From contig NC_068570.1 in NCBI RefSeq assembly GCF_025698545.1, positions 2,356,001 to 2,420,000 of the forward strand: DNA of 64,000 nucleotides, in the 5' to 3' direction. Position numbers and translations under genes: made by a program. The stretch's first letter is position 1. Each line of letters opens with the position of its first letter. The stretch is from Gossypium raimondii (lineage: Eukaryota; Streptophyta; Magnoliopsida; Malvales; Malvaceae). Positions 51,583-61,043 of this stretch are shown one piece after another. The notes beneath the pieces were generated by a model, which did not search any database, was not told where the DNA came from, and saw only the letters and a list, made by a program, of their open reading frames with translations.

Positions 51583-52929
51583 CATGTGGTTTTTCAAAAA
51601 GGGTGTGTGGCATAAAAGAAAGACTTGGAGTGGTAATAATATAGAAAATGGACATGCCATACCATTAATCAATATTTTAGTTTTTCTTAAAAGGGGCTGC
51701 TATTTTTCTTGGAACCATAAGTCCAATTCGAATTAAATCATAGTGTAGGCCTAGCTATGTAGTGGAACATTACGTACGTTTGAATGTGGACATATGGAAA
51801 TGGAATTAATATGTATATATCTTTGAGGCTAGAATTAATCTATCTATATACTTTATTGATGAATAAAATTATTCCATATTATTTAGTGCTATGTAATACA
51901 TTGTTGCAGAAGCTTAGGGTTCTATAATAATTCTTATTGCATAACTTTTGCTGTTGTCAAAGATTACGATTTCTTTTGGTATCAAGTCCATTTATAAATT
52001 TGGGTTTGGTTATTGGGTGTCAATAAAGAGCAGCTCTCTTATTGATTAAATTTTTGTTCGGCTGGTATTATTGTGGGTTTGAACATATTTAACCGTGTAT
52101 TATTCTTCGATTTAAGAGTTGAGAGGTTTATAGATAGTCTAAGAATTATATAAAATATATAATATCATAAACAACGCTCATTGGGTTGAGTGATAAGGAG
52201 TTAGATGCCTCTTAAGTAAAGTCTCAAATTCAAGTCTTACGAATGAAGAAAAACAACATTATAAGAACTTTGCTCCTGTTTAAGAGTTCAACCTGACTCA
52301 ACTCTTAATTTAATCGAAACTCAATGTGACTATAGAATATTTAAAGATCTCATGATAATATAATAATTATTATATATATTTGTCATAAAAGTTGTGATAA
52401 TAGGTAGAAAATTATTCAACATTTCCTATATATTAATTTTTTTGCATTAACAGACTTAATCATGGTTCAAGAGTTCTTTTCCCCTCCAATGGATAAAGAG
52501 AAATATGTTGACATATTGCAGAGTTGAAAAGAAGCTAATGATAACTAAAATCTGATCAATATATACACTTTTATCTATAATCATATTAATCCATTATGGA
52601 CTTAATTTTACAAAGGTATGTGACTAAAATAAAACATTACTATATTAGGTAGGTTAACATTTTTAAATGGGATCCAGAACTTGGATGCTTATATATAAAA
52701 TTCAATCCATAAATAAGATAATAACGCGTTTCAGTGCACTCGAACTTACGTATTCTTATATTAACAACAATGCTCATACCAATTGAAGTAAAATTCAATC
52801 AACCAATACATTTCGAGTTTTGATGAAGCAAATAAGTAATTGAGAGGTAATGAAGTGTTGAAATTGATGAAAGTTTTTCTAGCCTCGTTAGTACGTTTTC
52901 TTTTGTTCTTTATTTAGTTAGCTATTAGT
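51583..52929. other. Promoter flank of the MYB gene and SINE-like debris
   Basis: MYB upstream region to about 51900. At 52165-52300 a stretch with GGGTTGAGTGATAAGGAG (A-box-like) and CTCAAATTCAAGTCTTACG (B-box-like) resembles a tRNA-derived SINE. No gene recognised. Confidence 0.35.
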
Positions 52930-53365
52930 ATAAGATATTAAACCTATTTAAAATATGAGCCGGTTCAAACTCGAATATTCATGCTCGACTCGTTTTCTAT
53001 GTTTATAATATAATATATTATTTTATATTTATATAATTTATAGCATATAAAAACTAAATCTATAATAACATATAATACTATAAGATAAATATTAAAATTG
53101 TTAAAATATTTATATATGAAATTTTAATAAATGAAAATTAATATAAAAATATGAAATATTAAATTAAAATAATATAAATATTTTTTAAAAATTATAAAAA
53201 AATATAAACAAACCTAAAATGAGTTTAGATTAACCATTTACAAATATGGACGGGCTAAGACAAAATTTTAGACTCATATTTCAAGCTAGGACAAACATAA
53301 TATCATGCTTAAATTTGGCTTGAACCCAACTTGATAAGGCTTATGAACACCTCTAATCATCCAAA
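52930..53365. repeat. Inverted-repeat element, family shared with 10030-10510
   Basis: Begins with TTTAAAATATGAGCCGGTTC, has an AT-only core and ends TTATGAACACCTCTAATC. In reverse orientation it matches the 10-kb copy. Non-coding. Confidence 0.6.
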
Positions 53366-55241
53366 TGAAGCGGCAAAATTCTAGAAAGTCATCATTTTAC
53401 TCTTCAAAAACGAAAGTCTTCATTTTTCTTCTTTTATTAAACTTGTTTGATATAAAAATTAAAATAGATAACATTGTTAATTGATTTTTTTAAAAATTGA
53501 ATAATACTTATTATGGATTAGAATTTTAAACCAAACATTTGATTATTAAAAGTCAAATATTTAATTAGAAATTTAATTTTTAAATTAAACAAGTAGAAAA
53601 TTAAATTCCTTAAATAAAACGAAAAAAAAAACTAAATTTCAAAAATCTTAAAGAGTGCAAGAGATAGGAGTAAAATCAAACTAGTTATATACAATCATCT
53701 TTGAAAGTAGCACCCGTGATCAAAGTAAATTGTTGTTAACTTACACACCACAAATAAAGCTATCCTTGTGATTTGAACTCACGACGTAAAACTTTTAGAC
53801 AAACACCTGGTACTATTAAATTGAAATTCTGTGATAACCTTCTCCGGTATTTATAAATAAAACCTTGTGTCGATAAGAACTTTAAGGTGTATATTTCAAC
53901 AATCCCACATATTAATAACATAAAATTTAAAAAAAGAATCATTATCTAATTGTTTATACTCTTCACTACCTTCTATTTTCTTTTCCATTACAAATGGATA
54001 AGCTTTATGTAGAGACCCCAATCTCCTAAAAGCATGAAATAATACTTAATAATAAAGAGAAACCTGATCACTAGTGCTTAATGCTTGTACATGCATGCTC
54101 CTTTGAGTGAGCAAAAGTCTAATGAAAATATACTTTAATTGAGTAAAAAGAATCATTTTTTTATCTTATAATTGAGTGAAATAATGGGATTAGATTATAC
54201 GTTGAATTATTAAGGAAAAGAGAAGAAATGCATAAATATATTGATTGCCCTCCAAAGAATATCATATGTTAGAAAGTAGCAACACACACAAAGAGTTTCC
54301 TCCAGCCCTCCCCCCAAAAAGAGGAAGAAAAATTACCAAGCAATTGCTGAGCAAGTAAATAACAACATTGGTTTTTTATTTGACCAGTTTAAATTTAATT
54401 AATTAAATTGTTGACAAATTTGTAAAAAAAAAATCGATTCAACCGATTTTTAATCCAGTTCTGAGTGATTCGCTAAACCTCGATTTAAAATCAATTTAAA
54501 GAAACAAATAAAAAAATTACCAAGTAAGCAAAGTTGTTTAGACCAGACTAGATCAACCAATCGGATTGGGGTACCAATTCAAAAAAGAGCATTGAACTGA
54601 TTAACTTGAAAACTAATACAAATTAATGGAACCAACCAAAAAACCAGTTAAACCGAACAATTGGACTGAATGTTAATATTTTTTATTATTTATAAATTTT
54701 TAATCGAACTGGACGAACTGATTGGACCAATGAACCCGTGGTCAGCCGATTCTGCCACCGATTCACAAAACCTTGCAAGTAAGTGAAGAATAAGGCTTTT
54801 AAAATTGGACCAATGGTTGAATTAATTAGATCACCGGTTCTCAATTCGACTAATTCAATTGATCAATTAAACCTTAGTTAAATTAAATTGTTAAAAATTC
54901 ATTCAACTAGTTTTAAACTCGATTTAGCCAGTTCAAAATAATCCGTTAAAAATTCGATTCAGAATTAGTTCGCTCCTTTGTTCAGGCCAATATACTAACA
55001 AATTTTCAGTTCAACTAGTCTGATCGGTTGGTTTGGTTCCAACTTCTATTGTGGCAAGAAAAAATAGATTTAAAATTCCTAAATGTGTAGATGAACAAAG
55101 ATGAAATTATTAGGTCTGGATTTAACCATCTCTTTAATGTCTCACAACCTTTCCAACCTTTGAATGGGTACCCTACTGCACCTTGGTAATTCAACGATGT
55201 TAAATATTCTAGAAAATAAGTAAATACCTTTGTTTGTTTAA
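53366..55241. other. Gene-free intergenic region, 3' side of the aminotransferase gene
   Basis: AT-rich. From about 54360 to 55020 there is a degenerate repeat built of words such as AACCGATTTTTAATCCAGTT and GAACTGATTAACTTGAAAAC, related to stretches near 20100 and 22850. The final 200 bases probably include the 3' UTR of the aminotransferase. Confidence 0.4.
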
Positions 55242-56284
55242 CTAGTTTAACAATGTAGTCCAACCCATTTTATCTTCTATAAGACCCATCTGTATATTTG
55301 CAAGTGCTGAGTGGAGCTGTTGAGATACCACAAATCCACTCTCGCCATAATCCACCCTGCAATAATCCCAATCAAGCAAGCAACAAATGATGCAAAAATA
55401 CGACTCTGTCATCAACAATGTTTAATTAAGCCCTTTCAACCTTGAACTTTTCTCTAAAAAATTTCAACTTTCAACATGATGTGGAAGTTCAAGGAAGAGC
55501 CTTTTCAATGGTGTCGTATGAGAGGCACAGATTTTTCTTCTGTAGTCGTTCTGGTAATTTAGTTGCGCACCATTTAACGTAGATAGTTATGTAGCTGTTT
55601 GGATATTTTATTTTTTGTAAAAAAATCTCTCCAATCCCTCTCAATTTTGATATTGAGCAAATTGGTTCATAAAAAAATCAGAACAGTTTAATCCGTGTCA
55701 ATTTCAAAAATGAGCAACTAAAGACAATTTATCACGGTGCTAATATTTTTCGTCAATTGTACATAATTTTAGTTATTATAAAAACAAATTTATCCCTCAA
55801 AGCTTACATATTCTATTAATTTGATCTTAATTGTTAAATTAGCTTGCAACATTATGTAAGGGTATAAAATTGAGGCTAAATTTATTGATTTTTTAGAATT
55901 AAAGTCAAATTGACAAAAATGTAAATATTGATGGCTAAATTTGTTATTATACCAATCAAAATTATATATGATTGATGTAAAACATTAGCGCCATGATTAA
56001 TTGTCGGACACCAATATTTAAATAGGTAACTAAGTAATTCAAGGGAATCAAGTAAGAAAAGAAGATGCACCTTTTCCCATTGAGAGTAATGCTGCCAACA
56101 GGCAATACGCAGACAGCATTCCCGCAACAAAAGACTTCGTCGGCATCAAACAATTCCTCAACCGGCACGAGTCGTTCCTCAACCTGTTTTTAAGTGATTA
56201 TAAATGCAAAGGGCCTAGATCAGATATATACAACTGATATACCCTGTGCATATAAAGAAGATTTTTCAAGCTATCAATCAATCA

Positions 56285-56342
<58 letters not shown>

Positions 56343-58375
56343 CAGCTTTTAGAATACGAAAGAATGAGCAAATTGTTCTTACCTTGAAACCTTGGCTGTG
56401 AGCAATTTCTATAATACTTTTTCTTGTAATGCCAGGAAGAATTGTTCCTCCTAGAACAGGAGTGGAGATGGTATTATCCTGCAATATATATGTATGTATG
56501 TATGTATGTATTACGGGGAATTATTTAATGGCTTGATACTATAGCAGAATTCATAAAACTGCAAAATTCATGGTCTAAATGTATGATATGCCTATGAAAT
56601 CAATCATCAAGCATCCGTTAAGTCAAAACTCCGTCATACCTTTACGACAAAAACATTAGCGGTAGAGACCTCTTCGAGATATCGATTATGAATGGAGTCG
56701 AGATACAGAACATCAGAGAAACCATTTGCTTTAGCTTTAGCCTGTGCCTTCATAATCTATGAAAAAGAAAAAAGATAATAGCCTCAATATACTAAAAGAC
56801 ATGAAGTGGGGTTATGCAAATAAAGTCAGATTACCCCGGCGTAATTCCCTATAGCTTTTATGTTTCCAACTCCTCCAAGGGTTGCACGATGTATATCGTT
56901 TTCGACCACCACATTAATCGGCTTCAAACCACCCTGTCATCACGATAATCGTATAAGGTCAATGATAAAGAACTGGGGTACTTGCTATTTGAAATCGATT
57001 TGATTCATGCACGAATACCTCAAAATAGTTCCTAACTGGTGTAACATAGATCAAAAAGATGAATTCGGGTGCCGGTGTAAGACTAAGAACAGGTCCATTC
57101 CCCATAAGTAGCGGTCGAACGTGTAAAAAGCCTTTATTGGAAGGAGGAATCTGCAACATCAACATAGCATATAACATAAGGTTGAAGTGCTAAAATGCAA
57201 ACAACAAGCATTTGGTGTCCAATTACCCATCGTTCATTCGCCGATACGGTACTCGTTACAGCTTCCACAAACTGTTCGATAGTCGGTGCAGGCATACACA
57301 TTCGATCTGCACCAACCCTCATTCGCAATCCATTTTCCTCAACACGAAAAAGTATAATCGAACCATTTTTGTTCTTGTATGCTTTCAAATTCTCAATAAT
57401 CCCCTACATGAAAAACAAAAAGACCATCAAGAACAATAAGGGTAAAAAGACCTCTCCAATCACCCTCAATTTCAAAATTAAGTGAATTGATCCCTCTCAA
57501 AAAATTTAGAACAATTTAATCCCTGTCAATATCGCAAGTGAACAACTAAAGACAATTAATCACGATATTAATATCTTTTGTCAGTTGTACATAATTTTGA
57601 TTGGTATAGTAACAAATTTAACCTTCAATGTTTACATATTTTATCATTTTGGCCTTAATTCTAAAAATTTAACAAATTCAACTTCATCATTTACACAAAT
57701 ATTGTGGGATAAATTTGTTAAATTAAGACCAAATTGACAAAATGTATAAACTTTAAGAGCTAAGTTTATTATACCAATCAATGGAAAGATTAATTGTCTT
57801 TAGTTGAAGACATTAAATTGCTACAACTTCATTGCCTTAAACAATTAGAGTTCCAAGCAAATAACCTAACCTGTCCATAATTCAAGACAGCAGCTGATGG
57901 ACTAATCTCAATGTTCCCATAATGTCTTAAACCACCATTTGAAAAGCTTCCATCTTTACAACTTTTCATTACATAAATATAGTCTGTTTTCACAGGATTG
58001 AATGCAAGGCTATCCCATCTTTTATCCACTGATGTTTCACTATTTCAAAAGAAAACTCTTATAAAAAAACCCCAGTTCAGACATGAATTACGTCGTACTA
58101 AAACACATCAAGACGTGCAAGGAAAAAGACACTTTTTTTTTACCTATGACCATCTGATGGAGTGGCTCGAAGCCAACCATATGAAGATGCAGCAGCCAAT
58201 TGAAGATGATGTTGAACCTGCAAAGAACCAAATTGTTTCATAATGGGGGTGTAAAATTGTAAATTGCTGTTATTCTCTGTACTAAAAAGGAAAAATAAAG
58301 AAAAGGGGTTACCATGAAAGAAGAAGAGAATTGGAAAATTGAAGCGTTTGTAAAGCTCAATTGAACATTAAACAT
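55242..58375 (-). CDS. BCAT-like: Branched-chain amino-acid aminotransferase, plastid-type
   Basis: Ten exons on the minus strand: 58375-58313, 58217-58144, 58039-57871, 57403-57227, 57150-57019, 56933-56835, 56756-56640, 56478-56383, 56183-56071 and 55356-55242. The product is 384 aa. It is a fold-type IV PLP enzyme that interconverts Leu, Ile and Val with their 2-oxo acids. The core runs from RWDSLAFNPVKTDYIYVMKS to MGLIEDKMGW. The PLP lysine is K231 in GNIKAIGNYA, and the region STPVLGGTILPGITRKSIIE is well conserved. The first ~45 residues, rich in Ser and Ala and poor in acids, would be a plastid transit peptide. Two positions differ from the consensus I recall: GGVGNIK where relatives have GGTGGVK, and CGNAV where they have TGTAV. 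The start is the ATG giving the transit-like exon 1; a further upstream ATG exists in frame. Introns 3 and 9 carry related MITEs. Confidence 0.93.
55620..55975. repeat. MITE in BCAT intron 9 (twin of 57465-57800)
   Basis: Shares, in the same orientation, the text GAGCAACTAAAGACAATTTA, CAATTGTACATAATTTTAG and GACAAAAATGTAAATATTGA with the copy in intron 3. Arms TTTATCCCTCAAAGCTTACA and AATATTGATGGCTAAATTTG are inverted relatives, so the element is palindromic. Confidence 0.7.
56284..56339. repeat. (TA)n(GA)n compound microsatellite in BCAT intron 8
   Basis: A TA run followed by about 15 GA units, 45-100 bases downstream of the exon 8 donor. A separate TATG run lies at about 56490-56510, on the acceptor side of exon 8. 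Both are likely length-polymorphic. Confidence 0.85.
57465..57800. repeat. MITE in BCAT intron 3 (twin of 55620-55975)
   Basis: It contains GAACAACTAAAGACAATTAA, CAGTTGTACATAATTTTGAT and GACAAAATGTATAAACTTTA, matching the intron 9 copy in order and orientation. It fills most of the intron. Confidence 0.7.
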
Positions 58376-58560
58376 CTCTGTTTCTCGGTGTCTTTTTTTT
58401 TCTTTTGAGTTTTTTTTTTTGTTTGATATGAACAAAAATTATGTTTTTCACTACAATAATTGTTCTTCTTCCACTTGGGGCATTTTAGACTCTGACACGA
58501 TCTGTAAAGGTTTTTTTTCGGTTTAATACGTGTAAAGTTGTTTTCTTTGTCTGTTATGGT

Positions 58561-58568
58561 TTTATATA
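58561..58568 (-). promoter_or_regulatory. TATA box of the BCAT gene
   Basis: TATATAAA on the minus strand, about 186 bases upstream of the chosen start codon. Predicted initiation is near 58530. Confidence 0.5.
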
Positions 58569-59289
58569 GTGAAGAACAAGCAAAAAATCAGAGCTTTTCT
58601 TGTATATAAAAAAAAGCTTGTATCTTTCTAGTTTTCCCAATGTAGAACTTTCCTGGAAAAAGTTAGAAAAATCGAAACTTTCCTCCATGATTCTTGCGTC
58701 AAAAACTAAATTTACTCAAGTGGATAAAATATTGAACCTTGGTAACAACGGTTTTTAAGCAATCACCGTAGAATAAACAAATAAAAAAAAAGGGAGCAAT
58801 TTTCAGATTTCAATGTTAAGCCTAGCCCACCAATCAATGGATCCATGTTAACCTAGCAATCATCTAATAAAAAATTAATAAATTAATTCATATAGAGTAA
58901 AGTAATTATTTATTTTAAAAATTTATTTATTTTTATTTTTAAAATTTATCTTCGCAGATCAGCATAAGATATACATGGTGGATCACGTATAATTGTTCGA
59001 TTATTTTATTAGCCTTGTCGGTTTTAAATAGAAATGACGAAAATTTTAACATAAAAATTAGATTGTTCTATAATTTTACGATAAAGACTATTTTTTGAAT
59101 AAAAAGATAAAATATAATCTAACTTTTAGTACAAATATTGTCATAACACTTTTTCCGATTTTAGATGTTAAAAATTAAATTTTATGTAATTTATTCAACC
59201 TTAAACACGTCGAAGAACAATTTTAAATTTCAAAGCCCTTAATTTTAACTCAATCTCCATGATAGGTTTCATTTTCTACGAGTGCATTT
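58569..59289. other. Upstream flank of the BCAT gene
   Basis: AT-rich promoter and intergenic sequence. A fragment at about 59040-59150 resembles the four-copy MITE family (AAAAGATAAAATATAATCTA). No gene. Confidence 0.35.
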
Positions 59290-60560
59290 GGATAAGGCCT
59301 GCTCACATGAGCATCGTCACAAGAAGGCTCAACGTCCCCACTAACCCCAAAGTCAAATCATTAGACTTTCCTAGGCTCGAACGAACTTCTTCTTGGCATA
59401 TAATGTAGAAGTTTGAGCTCCCTCCTGATTACAATTCATAATCTCAATGCCATTATTACCTACAACCTATCCCACGTCTTCCAATACAGACAAATGTTAA
59501 TCATGGTTCAGGCAATGATCATGAAATGCCTCCCCATTAGCTTTTTTTCTACCAGTTCACCAATAGCAGTAACCCTCTCATCCAAGTCATTTAATCTTTA
59601 ATTGTATACCCTCATTGTCACGTGTAATTCATCGTCAACCTCTCTCCCGATTGACGAGTCCACTTCTTTTGCATCATGTTTCTACCGGACAACACCTTTA
59701 CCATTGATTCGAATTCAGACCTTTCCTTAGATTTTGAACTCATATTCTTTTCATCGTCACTAGAACAACAACATTTTAAGATGAGTTTAATGACAGATCA
59801 AATTCAACTTTGCCCCCATCTGCAAAGCAATAGTGTCGTTTATCCTTTCTTCATGGTCTGTAACGATTTGGATACTTCAAGCATGATGGGGGATACCATA
59901 ACAACTAATCCAAGTTCTTCGATTAATAGAAACAACACTCTCACTCCATGACTCAATTTTAAGAAACCATTTCATTAACACATCCCAGTTAGAGACTTTT
60001 AAGGGATTGAAACATTTTAACATCATTAAAGGGCAATCATTGTCGTTCCTGATAGTTTGAATGTATCTACGCCAGAGATACCAGCTAAAAGAAGCTTTTC
60101 GTAAAGAGACTCAAGAACTGAGAAGTCTTCTATCCAACCGATAGCATAGTGGCTAAGCCAATCCAATTTTTCCGGATTAATTACCCCTTGAATCGTCACC
60201 TACTTACGATCAGACTTCTTATTAAGCTCCATATAAGTTTTTCCCTTTACCCCTCTGTCTGGAAGACTGCCTTTCACATTAGTACCCTGACGATTCATAT
60301 TCTTGGCTTCCCCTTTTGTGGATTGAGAATGATGTTGACCTTTACGTACTCTCTTTCAAAAGGTAGCTTTCTCCCCAGGCCAAATTGACACCAATGCGAA
60401 ACCCAAATGATCTGAAACCATTCAAACGTTCAATTTTCCTTTTAGCATCCGCCATGCTTTCAAATCTAATGAAACCAAATCTACCCTACCAATGGAAACG
60501 AGGTGGAAGGTTATTCACATATACAGTATTGCATCTCCCATGCACGATTCATCATCTCCT
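59290..60560 (-). pseudogene. Degenerate LINE-type ORF1 with RRM domain
   Basis: On the minus strand near 60530-60360 the frame gives TVYVNNLPPRFHW, stop, GRFGFIRFESMADAKRKIE, then RLNGFRSFGFRIGVNLAWGE. This is an RRM with its RNP2 (VYVNNL) and RNP1 (GRFGFIRF) joined too closely, so about 20-30 residues of the fold are missing. Further along, ISGVDTFKLSGTTMIAL and SWSESVVSINRRTWISCYGI, then PHHAW, match the region following the RRM in plant LINE-related ORF1 proteins, as far as I recall them. Many stops and frameshifts show it is dead. No reverse transcriptase is seen nearby. Confidence 0.6.
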
Positions 60561-61043
60561 ATAACGAGGCCTTATTAGGAAACATACATACATACATACA
60601 TACATATACACTTGAAGTCACTGGCAATTATAACCATCCATCCAATTATAACCATCCATCAAGACAAAAGTTCTAAGTTATTCAAGACAGATTAAGATCC
60701 CCAAGTACTACAACATCATTAACTGTTTAGCACTATATACACTTAAAACAGGTAGTACTTAAACATACAGACATGAAATTTCAATTACACAATTACCATC
60801 TCTCTTACAGGATTAAAGCTCCTTACATGCCCTTCTACTTGCAGACAAAGCACGACAGCATACCATCGAACATGAGCAGCAAAAAAAAGCAAACATCCCA
60901 AATCTTGTGTAACTGGTAAAATGACGACGAATGCACAACATTATAAAAAGGATGTTTGTAATATCGAAAGAACATACACTGTGACTGCAGTGTAACTAAA
61001 CAAACAACAAGCACATATATATATAATGGTGTATTGCACATTA
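60561..61043. other. 3' flank of the KNOX gene
   Basis: Holds a short CATA microsatellite (about 60583-60605), a tandem CATCCATC-type duplication (about 60632-60660) and presumably the 3' UTR and poly-A region of the KNOX gene. Confidence 0.45.
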
